Shown: piece by piece, positions 9,601-19,470 of the stretch
Layout of the letters: every line of letters begins with the position of its first letter
How positions within the stretch are numbered: position 1 is the stretch's first letter
Origin: Bacillota bacterium
Lineage (GTDB): Bacteria; Bacillota; Clostridia; Lachnospirales; Lachnospiraceae
Direction of reading: 5' to 3'
Length of the DNA stretch: 64,000 bases
NCBI GenBank assembly: GCA_023439505.1
Contig: JAEXNR010000027.1
Span: 1-64,000, forward strand
Notes under the pieces: generated by a model
Database searches by the model: none
Seen by the model: the letters and a program-made list of their open reading frames with translations, nothing else
Told to the model about the DNA's origin: nothing
Translations under genes and position numbers: made by a program

Positions 9601-10632
9601 TTATATGCCAGGAACTATTTTGCGTTTTTCTCTACTGCTTTGATAGATCGCACAAACCAGTTTCTGCGTCTCAATAACCTCATCAGCTGTATTGTGAGGC
9701 GTTTCACCTGTTTGAAGGCAATGATATAAATCCTCAATTTCCTTTCTGTGACTGACACCCCAATACTGTTTTACAAATCCATAGTCCATGAATTCATCCG
9801 GATTACGGTCCGCAATCAGCTGACGGCCGTCTTGAAATGTAATTGTTGCTTTTTCTCCAACCAGCTTTATTGTTCCTTTTTCGCAATGCAGCTCAATTTC
9901 TACAGGAGCATCATACGAATAGTAATTCATTGTATAAAATGACGCCTTTACTCCGTTTGTATATGAGATAACGCCCTCCGCACAGTCCTCAACCTGTATT
10001 GACGCATGAAAACGGTTACTGAGGGAAGCCTCTACCGCTTCAATTTCACTGTCTACAAACCAGTTCAATAAGTCCAGGGTATGAATCGCCTGATCGATTA
10101 TCACACCACCGCCTTCCTTCTCCCAGGTTCCCTTCCAGTCACTTTGGCTATAATAATGCTCCGTCCTGTTCCAGTGCAGTGTCATCCGCGCTGCTAAAAT
10201 TTTGCCAAGCTCTTTGCTGCACAAGACATCTTTTGCTAATCTGGAACCCGGATTATACCTATTTTGAAAACTTACCTGAAGAATAACCCCGTGCTTTTTT
10301 GCTGCATCTCTCATTGCATGGGCATCCTCTAAATTGATTGCCATCGGCTTCTCCGTCAGAATGTGGATACCATGCTCAGCAGCATAGACAGCCATCTGCG
10401 GATGAAGGTAATGGGGCGTACAGATATGTATGACATCCAGTGCTTCCTTGTCTATCATTTCCTTATAGTCAAGATAGTGGCTGCAATGATATTTTTCTGC
10501 AGCTTCTTTTGCCGCAGCTTCTTTATGATCACATACTGCAATCAGCTGGGCATTCGCAAGGCTTGCAATGGAAACTGCATGCATCGGAAAGATACTGCCG
10601 CAGCCAATAATTCCGGCTCTGATTTTATTCAT
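9601..10632 (-). CDS. Gfo/Idh/MocA-family NAD(P)-dependent oxidoreductase
   Basis: A 343-residue cytoplasmic sugar dehydrogenase of the Gfo/Idh/MocA family. The N-terminal Rossmann fold shows GIIGCGSIFPMH, the cofactor strand ends in AVCD, and the family EKP motif appears as LTEKPMA. The C-terminal half is the alpha/beta substrate domain. GAGGG lies about 8 bases before the ATG. It starts 4 bases after the sugar isomerase-like gene, so the two are almost certainly co-translated and act on the same or successive intermediates. Family members oxidise or reduce sugars, inositols and their derivatives. Sequence alone does not give the substrate. Confidence 0.9.
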   Translation of the reverse strand: MNKIRAGIIGCGSIFPMHAVSIASLANAQLIAVCDHKEAAAKEAAEKYHCSHYLDYKEMIDKEALDVIHICTPHYLHPQMAVYAAEHGIHILTEKPMAINLEDAHAMRDAAKKHGVILQVSFQNRYNPGSRLAKDVLCSKELGKILAARMTLHWNRTEHYYSQSDWKGTWEKEGGGVIIDQAIHTLDLLNWFVDSEIEAVEASLSNRFHASIQVEDCAEGVISYTNGVKASFYTMNYYSYDAPVEIELHCEKGTIKLVGEKATITFQDGRQLIADRNPDEFMDYGFVKQYWGVSHRKEIEDLYHCLQTGETPHNTADEVIETQKLVCAIYQSSREKRKIVPGI

Positions 10633-10636
10633 ATAC

Positions 10637-11464
10637 TTATCCCTCTCTGATTAATCTTTCCAGAAATGCTTTTGCTTCCATAATATCTTCCAGCTGCTGA
10701 TCTCCCCCTATTTCCCGCTCAATGGTAATTGGTCCGCAATAATTATACTCCTTCAAGCCAGCAAGAAACCTCTTAAAATCAACTTTTCCTGTGCCTAGTT
10801 TTACCTCCGCACCAAGGGTACGTCCTCCGGTTGGATATACGCCATCCTTTGCATGTATATTTCTTACATACTTTCCAATCATGTCAAGTGAGTCCACAGG
10901 ATTTGCCTTTCCATACATGATAAGATTGGCCGTATCCAGATTTACGCCTAAATTATCCGTGCCGATGTCCTCAAAGGCTCTCATAATTGCCACCGGGGTC
11001 TCCTGACCTGTTTCAAACAGTAAGTATTGTCCGTTGTGCTTCAAATGATTTGCTACGTATCGAAGCGAGGATATAAATCCTGCATAGTTTGCATCATAGG
11101 GGTTTTCGGGAATAAATCCCATATGGCTTATAACATCAGTAACTCCCATTTTATGCCCAAAATCAGCTCCATCCATCAGATTTTTCATTCTCTCAAAACG
11201 ATAGGTAAGGGGTATCAGACCCAGGGTCTCCTGCCCTTCATAAAAATCCCATACGGCAGGGCCAACCCAGCCACACCAGATCGCAGTGATTACAATATCA
11301 TATTTTTTCGACGCTTCACATATCAATTGGGCATTTTCATCGCTGTAAAGCTCCGGCTTCCAGCACATTAACTGGCAGGAATGAAATCCCTGCTTTGCGG
11401 TTGTTCTGAATTTATCATCAATCGTATCCTTGTCGTTAAATTCAATGCATACTCCTATTTCCAT
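10637..11464 (-). CDS. Sugar phosphate isomerase/epimerase family TIM-barrel protein
   Basis: A xylose isomerase-like (AP endonuclease 2 superfamily) TIM barrel of about 275 residues. The pattern fits the family: an opening MEIGVCIEF strand, a metal-site glutamate in LLFETGQET, GVNLDTANL, HAKDG and a late TIEREIGGD glutamate. The ATG at 11464 is preferred over two upstream in-frame ATGs because GGAGG sits five bases before it. Members isomerise or epimerise ketoses or act as inosose dehydratases with a divalent metal. It sits 4 bases upstream of a Gfo/Idh dehydrogenase, a frequent pairing in sugar and inositol catabolism. The exact substrate is unknown. Confidence 0.88.
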   Translation of the reverse strand: MEIGVCIEFNDKDTIDDKFRTTAKQGFHSCQLMCWKPELYSDENAQLICEASKKYDIVITAIWCGWVGPAVWDFYEGQETLGLIPLTYRFERMKNLMDGADFGHKMGVTDVISHMGFIPENPYDANYAGFISSLRYVANHLKHNGQYLLFETGQETPVAIMRAFEDIGTDNLGVNLDTANLIMYGKANPVDSLDMIGKYVRNIHAKDGVYPTGGRTLGAEVKLGTGKVDFKRFLAGLKEYNYCGPITIEREIGGDQQLEDIMEAKAFLERLIREG

Positions 11465-11509
11465 GTATTCCTCCATCCTTTTCTCCATAATAGGCGGTTA
11501 TCCTTCCCT

Positions 11510-13618
11510 TTATTCAAGAATAAACTGCTTTACTTCAGCATCAAGCGCCCTCGCATTCTCTTCCAGTTCCTCGGATAGGGTATTTAGAGAAAGAATTTCT
11601 TCCATTTGCTTACCTATTGTTTCATTAATGGACATTGTTGCAGCTGCGGTCTGCTGTGATACTGCTGAAATATTTTCTACTGCTGCCAGCGTTCCGACCC
11701 TTGCTGATTCTATATTCGCAATATTATCTGTGATCTGATTTACATTTGTAATCAACGCCTCAACATTCTCACTTAACTTATGAAGGGATTTTCCCGTATC
11801 GCTCAGTGCTGTTTCCTGATCGGATACAACACCCTGTGCCTCATTGGTGATATGCACCGTATGCTTTGTCTGCTGTTGAATTTCCTTAATCAGCGTCTCA
11901 ATGTCTTTTACTGCATGTAATGATTGATCTGCAAGCTTCCTGATCTCCAGCGCGACAACATGAAAACCTCTGCCTGCTTCTCCTGCTCTGGCTGCCTCGA
12001 TGGAAGCATTCAGAGACAGCAGGTTTGTCTGACCGGATATTGCATTAATCGCTTCTACAATCCTGCCTATGGATTTTGATTTATCCTCCAGTGCTACGAT
12101 ATTATTTACGACCCGTTCCATGATATTTGTTGTCTGGGCAGCTTTCACATTCAGGACTGACATGGAATTCATACCATCCGAAACGCTCTCTTTTGTAATT
12201 ATGGCAATCTTACTGATTTCCTGTGTTTGACCGCTGACAGCCTGTATCTTCTCCGACAGCCTATCCATCTGAGATAGGCAGTTCTCCGCATCCTGAGACT
12301 GTTGGATGACACCTGACTGTATCTCATTCATTGCATCTGAAATTCCTTGTGCCGCTCCCGCAAAGACTTCTGAGGTCTTAATTACTTTATCCGATGAGAC
12401 CATAACGCCGCCGCTTTGAATCCTGATTTTCTCAATCAGCTTTCTCATATTGTCAATCATCCGGTTAATGCCATCTGCCAGGACATGAAATTCATCTTTA
12501 TTTTTTACCTTCAATCTGACGGACAAATTTCCCCGTGACACTTTCTCCAGCTCGTGAATGGTATACTTTATCACCTGCTGAATACCGGAAGCAACCTTTA
12601 CCCCGATGACAACCGCTACGAAGCATCCCAGAATCACCAGAAACAGTGTTACCTGTTTTATATTATCTACCTGTCGGATAATATCTGCTTCCGGAATAAG
12701 TGCATACAATATCGCCTTGGTATCACCTATTTTAGAGCATAAGAACAAATAATTTTCTTTATTATAATTAATATTTCTACTGATCTCAGTTTCCTCTGAT
12801 ATTACTGCCTGTTGATAAAAATCCTTACCATAGATGTCATCTTGAGCGCGATCCACATCTGACGCTGCCAATAATTCTCTGCCGTCTCCAGTGATAAAAC
12901 CAATCCTGCTCTCAGACCGAAAATTTAAATTACTTAAAATATCCAGTACTGACCTTGTACTTACATCTATAATGATGCAGGCCTTTGTATTAGGAAAGCC
13001 GCAAACGTAGCGAAAGGCATATCGATCCGTCTTTAATTTAAAGGTCTGATCCAGATAATCGTCAGATCCGATCCAATACTTGGAATCTGTTCGCTTGATC
13101 AGATTCTTACCGCCCTCTGTCTGTAAAAAAGAAGTATACATCTCATTTTCCGAATGTCCGGAGGTAGAAATTGTCTCCCGTTCGGATAAAATATGAATGT
13201 TTTCCAGCAAAGAGTCAGAGGTTTGCTCTGCAAGCAGCTTTTCATTAATATTATTTAAGGAACTCATTTTATCCGAACTGTCTTTGATACCTACCAGATA
13301 ATGATTCAGATCTTTATTGGTGATATATTGAATTCCCATCGCCTCCACTGTTTTAAAAGCAAAGTTCATGTATTCACTGGTCATTTTCAAAGACTGAAGA
13401 CTTGCCTCCTTATAATTCTTAATAATCGAGGTGGAAGCCTTTTGATAGGATACCACCCCCAGGACAATTACAAACGCAATGGGAATAAGAAACGATGTGA
13501 TCAGCTTTACAACAATGCCTCTTCCCCGTCGAAACTTATTTTCTTTGTTTATCCTTTGGTCCTTAGGGCGCATCTCTCGTATTTTTTGCTGCCTTTTTTC
13601 ATTCGCTGCTCTTTTCAT
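11510..13618 (-). CDS. Methyl-accepting chemotaxis protein
   Basis: A membrane chemoreceptor of about 702 residues. The ATG at 13618 is chosen for GGAGG six bases upstream; the longer frame starting at 13642 has no such site. After a basic N-terminus comes a first membrane segment (LITSFLIPIAFVIVLGVV), an extracytoplasmic sensor region of about 260 residues, a second membrane segment (LFLVILGCFVAVVIGV), a HAMP linker and a long cytoplasmic coiled coil. The signalling tip is canonical (EAARAGEAGRGFHVVALEIR), where CheA and CheW bind. It lies inside a run of glycosidase and sugar-enzyme genes on the same strand, suggesting that its ligand is a sugar from that pathway. Ligand identity is inference only. 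Confidence 0.93.
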   Translation of the reverse strand: MKRAANEKRQQKIREMRPKDQRINKENKFRRGRGIVVKLITSFLIPIAFVIVLGVVSYQKASTSIIKNYKEASLQSLKMTSEYMNFAFKTVEAMGIQYITNKDLNHYLVGIKDSSDKMSSLNNINEKLLAEQTSDSLLENIHILSERETISTSGHSENEMYTSFLQTEGGKNLIKRTDSKYWIGSDDYLDQTFKLKTDRYAFRYVCGFPNTKACIIIDVSTRSVLDILSNLNFRSESRIGFITGDGRELLAASDVDRAQDDIYGKDFYQQAVISEETEISRNINYNKENYLFLCSKIGDTKAILYALIPEADIIRQVDNIKQVTLFLVILGCFVAVVIGVKVASGIQQVIKYTIHELEKVSRGNLSVRLKVKNKDEFHVLADGINRMIDNMRKLIEKIRIQSGGVMVSSDKVIKTSEVFAGAAQGISDAMNEIQSGVIQQSQDAENCLSQMDRLSEKIQAVSGQTQEISKIAIITKESVSDGMNSMSVLNVKAAQTTNIMERVVNNIVALEDKSKSIGRIVEAINAISGQTNLLSLNASIEAARAGEAGRGFHVVALEIRKLADQSLHAVKDIETLIKEIQQQTKHTVHITNEAQGVVSDQETALSDTGKSLHKLSENVEALITNVNQITDNIANIESARVGTLAAVENISAVSQQTAAATMSINETIGKQMEEILSLNTLSEELEENARALDAEVKQFILE

Positions 13619-13688
13619 ATGAATCCTCCATACTGCAAGCACAAGTTTGCCATTAAGTAAAAACTCCTATTCTGATGGTGAACAGTTT

Positions 13689-16600
13689 TTACTCTGCTGA
13701 GATCTCAAAAAGATATTCTATTTCTTCTTCTCCGGAAACACAAAATTCCGGATGTACCGGGGCTCCCCAGGTGTCATCTCCTCCAACTCCTCTTTGCCTT
13801 GCCAATATGTTAAGGACCGTCTGTGATACTCCCGGAAGGCATTCCATTTTCACGGCATTCTCCAGTTCTTCCGCCGTATACGGTAATGCACTGAAATCAA
13901 ACGGCTGGTCAATGGCCTGAAATTTCAGAGATTGTCCGTTTTCATTCTTTAGTTTCACCCATCTGACCTGGCTGCGGTTGCCGCATTCCTGTGGTCTGAT
14001 GTAATTTGTCAGATTTTCTTTTACAGAGCTGGTGTATATCCCCATTTGCGCTCCCGTCAACCGATCAGGATAATTTTCCTCCGGTCCCAGTCCATAATAA
14101 GTAACCTTGCAAAATTCAGGCTTTGTTATAAATCGCATTCCCAATAATGGAAGCTGCGGGATTCCTGTTTTTCCGAAATAGTGTAATTTAACCATCACCG
14201 AACCATTTCCCTGTACCTCATATGTTACTTCCGTGACAGTCTCCGGTTTTGTGGGAAGCAGGAAACGATATAACAGGGAAATGCTATTTTCCCCTTCCTT
14301 CACCTGAAGCTCTTTCAGATGAGGGCAGACTGTCGCACCTAAAAAGCAGCTGCTTTCAGCGGGAAAACCACATCCTCTGTCATTATCCGTTGACGCTCTC
14401 CAATAAACAGGAAGAGGCGGGATACATTTTAAATACTCCTGATCCTTATATCGATAAGAAACCATTCCGGGCTCTGTTTTAGAGAATAGTATATGAAAAT
14501 CATTTCCATGAATTCCTATGTTAAAGTCACCATAAACAATCTCAGGCTTTCGCTTGCACTGTGAAAGATTTTTGAGCACCGGATAGATTTTCTGTCCATG
14601 TGCAACCTCATAACCCGCTTCTGCCCATGCCACTGCTTTTCTGAGAACCGCCCTGCACTCATAGACATATTCCTCTTCCTGCTTCTCATTGGGAAACTGC
14701 AGCTTTATATATTTTCTTTCTCCGGGTTTTACCTCAGCATCAAAAGAACACTCATATACAATTCTGCCGTTTTGAAGCTGCCTTGCGATAAACCGGTATG
14801 CCACTGTGTCGGTAAATAAGTTTTCATTTATAATTGTGACACCGGAATTATCCGGCTGCAATCGGAGATTTTGATATAGATATTTGATTTCCTGAACCTT
14901 TGGTGTTGGCTGGCGATAGGCCGTTACAATCCCGTTGGCGCAAAAATGATAGTCACTGGGACGTTGGGTAAAGTCCCCTCCCGTATATAATTCCTCTTTG
15001 CCCTTTTCATTCACTATACTGATCGCCTGATCTATGTAATCCCAGATAAATCCTCCTTGATAACAAGGATACTTTTCAAGTTGAATATACTTAAACATAC
15101 CTCCACAGGAATTCCCCATAGCATGCATATACTCACAGTTAATAAAAGGTCTTTGAGGATCGTTATTTAAATATTCTTTGATTTCGTCCGGTTTGCTGTA
15201 CATTCTTGATTCAATGTCGCTGGTGTCTGCATAAACTCTGTTCCAGAACCCACCTTCATATTGAACCAGCCGGGTAGTATCCCTTTCATGAAAAAAATTC
15301 GTCATTGCCATAATATCTTCTTCGGCATAGGACTCATTCCCACAGGACCATAAGAGAATAGACGGATGATTTTTATCCCGCTCGAGCATGGATCTTGCCC
15401 GGTCCAGGCTGCATTCCCTCCATTCTTTTAGATTGCCGGGAATATTCCAGGAGGGCTCCACCACCCCCAGTTTCAACCATGAAGCATGGCTCTCAAGATT
15501 GGTCTCATCGATCAAGTAAATACCATACTCATCACATAGTCTGTACCACATACTTTGATTCGGATAGTGACTGGTTCTGACTGCATTAATATTCAACTTC
15601 TTTAACATTTTAATATCCCAGATCATGTCCTCATGCGTAATGGCCCTGCCTCTGTAACAGTTAAACTCATGACGATTAATTCCCTTAAAAATAATCTTTT
15701 TGCCATTCAGCAGCATCTGTTTGTTTTTCAGTTCAAATTTGCGAAAGCCAACCCGTTCAGGAATCCACTCAACCAATTGCCCCATAGAATCAATAACAGA
15801 TAGCTTCAGCGTATATAAATACGGAGCCTCACTGCTCCAAAGCCGGATGTCAGTAATTTGTCCCTCGATTATAAATTGTTGAGATTGAAGCTCCATCTGA
15901 TGTTCCCAACAGATTACCCCCTTCTCGTCTTCCAATACCGCCTCCAGGGTGCCATCTATCTCTCCTTCCATAAAGCATTCTACGGAAAGTCTGCCCTTTT
16001 TCAAATCCTCCCCGGGTTCTGCCTTAATAAACAAATCTGCCAGATGGGTCCGTGGTGCTGCATACAAATACACCTCCCGGAAAATACCGGAGAATCTCCA
16101 AAAATCCTGGTCCTCCAGCCAGCTGGCACTACTGTGGGTATATACTTCAACGGCGAGCTTATTGCCCCTTGACTTTACAAAGTCAGTCACATCGAATTCC
16201 GCGGGGGTAAAGGAATCTTCGCTATATCCTATAAAATGACCATTCAGCCAGACATAAAAAGCCTTTTCCACTCCCTGAAAAGAGATTATCATTCTATTGC
16301 CATAAAGCTCCGGCTTGATATCAAAGTAAGTAATGTAACTGCCCACCGGATTGTTGGTCTTCGATACATAGGGCGGACGCAAGTATTCCTGTCCATCCCA
16401 GGGATACATGACATTGACATAATGGCATTCTCCGAAACCCTGCAGCTGCATATGACCTGGTACTTCAATTTCTCCGAATTCCGCATCATCATACTCCGTT
16501 TGATAAAAATCTTTTATTCTCATCTCCGGATTTTGTGCATAGGATAGTTTCCAGATACCATTCAAGGATTGTTTCAGAGGCATTTCTGCATTTATATTCC

Positions 16601-16709
16601 CTTGCTGTTCGGTGTAAAATCTATGATCAGAATGAGCGGCAAGACGATTAACCGCAAAAATTTCTGGATTTTCCAGCCATGCCGTATCGGCATGATTGAT
16701 TCGTTCCAT
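13689..16709 (-). CDS. lacZ: Beta-galactosidase, GH2 family (LacZ type)
   Basis: A 1,006-residue GH2 enzyme that hydrolyses terminal beta-galactosides. AGGAGG precedes the ATG. Order along the protein: N-terminal jelly-roll sugar-binding domain (to about 215), Ig-like domain (to about 330), TIM barrel (about 335-620), a further beta domain and the C-terminal Bgal_small domain. The acid/base is Glu459 in LLWSCGNESYA and the nucleophile Glu526 in INCEYMHAMG, both in intact family motifs. There is no signal peptide, so it acts on imported oligosaccharides. It follows nanE by 28 bases and shares the likely operon with a GH20 hexosaminidase, consistent with removal of galactose from Gal-HexNAc glycans. 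Specificity for lactose or for host-glycan linkages cannot be told apart here. Confidence 0.95.
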   Translation of the reverse strand: MERINHADTAWLENPEIFAVNRLAAHSDHRFYTEQQGNINAEMPLKQSLNGIWKLSYAQNPEMRIKDFYQTEYDDAEFGEIEVPGHMQLQGFGECHYVNVMYPWDGQEYLRPPYVSKTNNPVGSYITYFDIKPELYGNRMIISFQGVEKAFYVWLNGHFIGYSEDSFTPAEFDVTDFVKSRGNKLAVEVYTHSSASWLEDQDFWRFSGIFREVYLYAAPRTHLADLFIKAEPGEDLKKGRLSVECFMEGEIDGTLEAVLEDEKGVICWEHQMELQSQQFIIEGQITDIRLWSSEAPYLYTLKLSVIDSMGQLVEWIPERVGFRKFELKNKQMLLNGKKIIFKGINRHEFNCYRGRAITHEDMIWDIKMLKKLNINAVRTSHYPNQSMWYRLCDEYGIYLIDETNLESHASWLKLGVVEPSWNIPGNLKEWRECSLDRARSMLERDKNHPSILLWSCGNESYAEEDIMAMTNFFHERDTTRLVQYEGGFWNRVYADTSDIESRMYSKPDEIKEYLNNDPQRPFINCEYMHAMGNSCGGMFKYIQLEKYPCYQGGFIWDYIDQAISIVNEKGKEELYTGGDFTQRPSDYHFCANGIVTAYRQPTPKVQEIKYLYQNLRLQPDNSGVTIINENLFTDTVAYRFIARQLQNGRIVYECSFDAEVKPGERKYIKLQFPNEKQEEEYVYECRAVLRKAVAWAEAGYEVAHGQKIYPVLKNLSQCKRKPEIVYGDFNIGIHGNDFHILFSKTEPGMVSYRYKDQEYLKCIPPLPVYWRASTDNDRGCGFPAESSCFLGATVCPHLKELQVKEGENSISLLYRFLLPTKPETVTEVTYEVQGNGSVMVKLHYFGKTGIPQLPLLGMRFITKPEFCKVTYYGLGPEENYPDRLTGAQMGIYTSSVKENLTNYIRPQECGNRSQVRWVKLKNENGQSLKFQAIDQPFDFSALPYTAEELENAVKMECLPGVSQTVLNILARQRGVGGDDTWGAPVHPEFCVSGEEEIEYLFEISAE

Positions 16710-16737
16710 AACTTACCTCCTTATTTAAATTGATCAA

Positions 16738-17424
16738 CTACCGCATCCCATTAACAAATCTTCTTGTGATCTCTCTTGGTCTTGTGATTGCAGTACCCAC
16801 AACCGCTGCAAAAACACCCACTTCCATCACCTGCCTTAACTCATCGACTGTCCAAATACCACCCTCTGCTATGACGGGTAACTTTAATTCCTTCACAAAA
16901 TCCCTCATCAAAAGCAAATCAGGCAGTTGTCTGCCCTTCGTCTGAGTCGTATATCCACTCATCGTTGTACCGATCAAGTCAAAACCCAGTCCGGCTGCTC
17001 TGATTCCATCCTCAAAGCAGGAGCAATCTGCCATAAGCAGCTGATCCGGATACTTTTTCTTGATCATCCTCACAAGATCCGACAAATAAAGTCCGCCCGG
17101 TCTGATTCGATCAGTTGCATCCAATGCAATAATATCCGGTTTGGCATTCATTAACGCGTCAATTTCTTTCATTGTAGGTGTAATAAAGACCTCACTGTCG
17201 GTGTAGTCTTGTTTGAATAAGCCGATAATGGGTATCTCCACTGTGTTTCTGATTTCTATAATATCCTCAGGCGAATTAGAACGGATACCGGAGGCACCGC
17301 CTTCCTTCGCTGCGAAAGCCATTCTTCCCATGATATAAGAGCTGTGTAAGGGCTCGCTGGCCAGTGCCTGACAGGATACGATCAGGCCTCCCCTCAGTCT
17401 TTCCATAATTTCATTGTTATTCAT
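16738..17424 (-). CDS. nanE: N-acylmannosamine-6-phosphate 2-epimerase
   Basis: A 228-residue TIM-barrel enzyme that converts N-acetylmannosamine-6-phosphate to N-acetylglucosamine-6-phosphate. Family motifs are clear: RLRGGLIVSCQA at the start, IPIIGLFKQDY, DIIALDATDR, MADCSCFEDG and the phosphate-binding VIAEGGIW with VVGTAITRP near the end. GGGAG precedes the ATG. The usual partners, NanA lyase and NanK kinase, are not in this window; only a scrap of a ROK kinase gene lies just upstream. The enzyme therefore probably joins amino-sugar breakdown from the adjacent GH20 hexosaminidase or works with enzymes encoded elsewhere. Confidence 0.94.
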   Translation of the reverse strand: MNNNEIMERLRGGLIVSCQALASEPLHSSYIMGRMAFAAKEGGASGIRSNSPEDIIEIRNTVEIPIIGLFKQDYTDSEVFITPTMKEIDALMNAKPDIIALDATDRIRPGGLYLSDLVRMIKKKYPDQLLMADCSCFEDGIRAAGLGFDLIGTTMSGYTTQTKGRQLPDLLLMRDFVKELKLPVIAEGGIWTVDELRQVMEVGVFAAVVGTAITRPREITRRFVNGMR

Positions 17425-17462
17425 TGTATTCTCCCATCTTTATTGAGCATTGACCTGACGGA

Positions 17463-17597
17463 TCAATGTGCTGATAAAAGCATATTGTTCATAACAATGG
17501 CACCGCCATTGCCGGTGCCAAAGGTAAGATAAATAAAGTCAGTCTCATGGATACCGTGGCCATAATGTAATTCACCGGGTTCGGCAGCGTTCACATC
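17463..17597 (-). pseudogene. Remnant of a ROK-family sugar kinase
   Basis: The 166 bases between the GH20 gene and nanE hold a 44-codon minus-strand frame that reads DVNAAEPGEL, then DFIYLTFGTGNGGAIV, then a TGA stop. These match two neighbouring hallmarks of ROK kinases: the catalytic DVNAA motif and the phosphate loop usually written LGTGIGGGI. A whole ROK kinase is about 300 residues, so both ends are missing. The fragment begins inside the GH20 stop codon region, in another frame. A nanK- or glcK-like gene in this place would make sense beside nanE. I infer deletion of most of a kinase gene that once stood between GH20 and nanE. Confidence 0.65.
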
Positions 17598-19456
17598 CTT
17601 TTCGCTTCTATCTCACGAAGAAAATCCGAATACCAGAATATGACCTCCTGTATCTGAAAAAGTTCACTTTCCTTACTTTGTGTTCTCCAAATCTCTTTAT
17701 AGCTCTTCCACCAATACTCCAGTTCACGGGCAATTTTTCCTGCCTCCGGTCGACATTTCTCCCATAGATTAAGGGAACCCTGCTGCAAAATATATCCCAC
17801 CCAGTTAAACAGACTGATTCCTTCCGCCATGACCAGATAAGACTTTACCGCGCTTTGTCCTGCACAATCCAGGCTGCCTATCAATTCATACATTTCCGTC
17901 GTTGCGTTTTCCAAATTCCTGTTCAGCTGCCAAAAATCAATCCCGCTAAGCCGCTCCTGCAGCTGTATTCTCTCATCCTTCATGATTCTTTGCTGGCTCA
18001 TCTCTTTAAATTCTACGGCGTCACCCCATAAAAAACCTTCCTGACAAGACGTTTCATTGATTAGACTTGCAAAAACAGCACTTCGGTCACCATATTCAAT
18101 GACAGAAATATACTGATTGATTTCCTCATAATCCAGCTGTTTTGCGTTCCAGGAGAAGGATGCGCCGTAAATCAGTCCCGGTATGGAGAACTCAGGCGGA
18201 TTGATGTGACCATAGTCACCCCAGTCCGTATTCAATACCCCCTGTGCATTGTACCGATGTGCGTAGCTGCACATTCTGCTGATATTCTGATATGCGGTAT
18301 CCAGACGGTTCATCATTCTTTTCCATCCCTGAACCCCCGGACAAAGATATTGTTTCACACTAAGCTGATATAGCTTTCCCGCATTCTCATCTGTTACTTC
18401 CTCACTGTAATCCCAGTTAAGGCAGATTACCTTTTCGCCAAGTTCCTTAATAACTTCAGGGTTAGATAAAATAATGTCTCCCCAGAACATAGGAACTTTG
18501 CCCTGTTCTTCAACTACCCCGCATAATCGTTTCAGAAACTTGATGTAAATTTGATCCGTTCCCTCAGCCTTTGCCGCGGACTCGCTTTTTCCCTTACCAA
18601 GATCAAAGGTCTCATCTGCACATAGATTGAAGTGCTCCGATGTGAATAGCGGCATATACTCTAATATCAGCTTTTTCACCAACTCAAAACTCTTCTCATT
18701 GGTAACATCCAGGGTATGATGGAGCATACGATCAACAAAAGAAAATTCCTTCTCCTCCGATAAATCCAGTTCGCACAAATCCCGGTAAGTTTTTGTCCTT
18801 AAAACCTTATATAAATGTCCAAAGCTTGCGATAGACGGTATTAGCTCAATATTTCTGTCCCTGCAATAAGTATCAAGCTCTAATATTTCCTGAGCGGTCA
18901 GAGGGGTATCATCACGCCACACCTCGCTAAATTCCCGGAACAAAAAGCTATGCTCCACATACAACTGCAACTGATTCATTTTATAGTAGCTTAGTTTATC
19001 TGCCAATCCTTTCAGATGTTCCAAGGTGGGGATTCTTCCTCTGGTAACATCGTGGAAATACCCTCTGTTAGGAAGTTTCGGATAATCTCTTATGTTAAGA
19101 CAGGGCAAAACAGCACCCTTTTGTGAGATGATCTGGCAAAGGGTCTGCACCCCATATAGAATTGCATTCGTATTCCCGCCTGTTATTTCAATTCCATACG
19201 GGTCAATGACAAGAATATATTCTTCCTGATTTAATTTCTCTGACAGAGACAAATACACTGCGCCATCCATTCTTTTCTCCGCTTTATTCACCGGAAAGGT
19301 GTAAGTAAGAATTTTTTGTGCCTGCTGATTTAATATCTTTGCATACAACAATTCTTTCGCGCCAAGTGCACCCGACAGCAAAATTTCTGTCCGATAAGTC
19401 AATATGAATTTGCCCTGCTTTCTTGTTATGGATTGCGGTTCTGGTAAAATATACAT
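17591..19456 (-). CDS. Beta-N-acetylhexosaminidase, GH20 family
   Basis: A GH20 enzyme of about 621 residues that releases terminal GlcNAc or GalNAc through substrate-assisted catalysis. The N-terminal alpha/beta domain (GH20b, about 1-125) ends with ILYGVQTLCQI, then the TIM barrel opens with RGYFHDVTRGRIP. The catalytic Asp-Glu pair lies in FNLCADETFDLGKG (D284, E285 when counted from the longer start). AAAAGG lies 9 bases before the ATG at 19456 but touches an alternative ATG at 19465, so I prefer the shorter start. No signal peptide is present, which implies cytoplasmic action on imported oligosaccharides. It starts 14 bases after a Gfo/Idh gene. Its last bases overlap the ROK-kinase remnant. 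Confidence 0.92.
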   Translation of the reverse strand: MYILPEPQSITRKQGKFILTYRTEILLSGALGAKELLYAKILNQQAQKILTYTFPVNKAEKRMDGAVYLSLSEKLNQEEYILVIDPYGIEITGGNTNAILYGVQTLCQIISQKGAVLPCLNIRDYPKLPNRGYFHDVTRGRIPTLEHLKGLADKLSYYKMNQLQLYVEHSFLFREFSEVWRDDTPLTAQEILELDTYCRDRNIELIPSIASFGHLYKVLRTKTYRDLCELDLSEEKEFSFVDRMLHHTLDVTNEKSFELVKKLILEYMPLFTSEHFNLCADETFDLGKGKSESAAKAEGTDQIYIKFLKRLCGVVEEQGKVPMFWGDIILSNPEVIKELGEKVICLNWDYSEEVTDENAGKLYQLSVKQYLCPGVQGWKRMMNRLDTAYQNISRMCSYAHRYNAQGVLNTDWGDYGHINPPEFSIPGLIYGASFSWNAKQLDYEEINQYISVIEYGDRSAVFASLINETSCQEGFLWGDAVEFKEMSQQRIMKDERIQLQERLSGIDFWQLNRNLENATTEMYELIGSLDCAGQSAVKSYLVMAEGISLFNWVGYILQQGSLNLWEKCRPEAGKIARELEYWWKSYKEIWRTQSKESELFQIQEVIFWYSDFLREIEAKRM

Positions 19457-19470
19457 GGTATCCATCCTTT

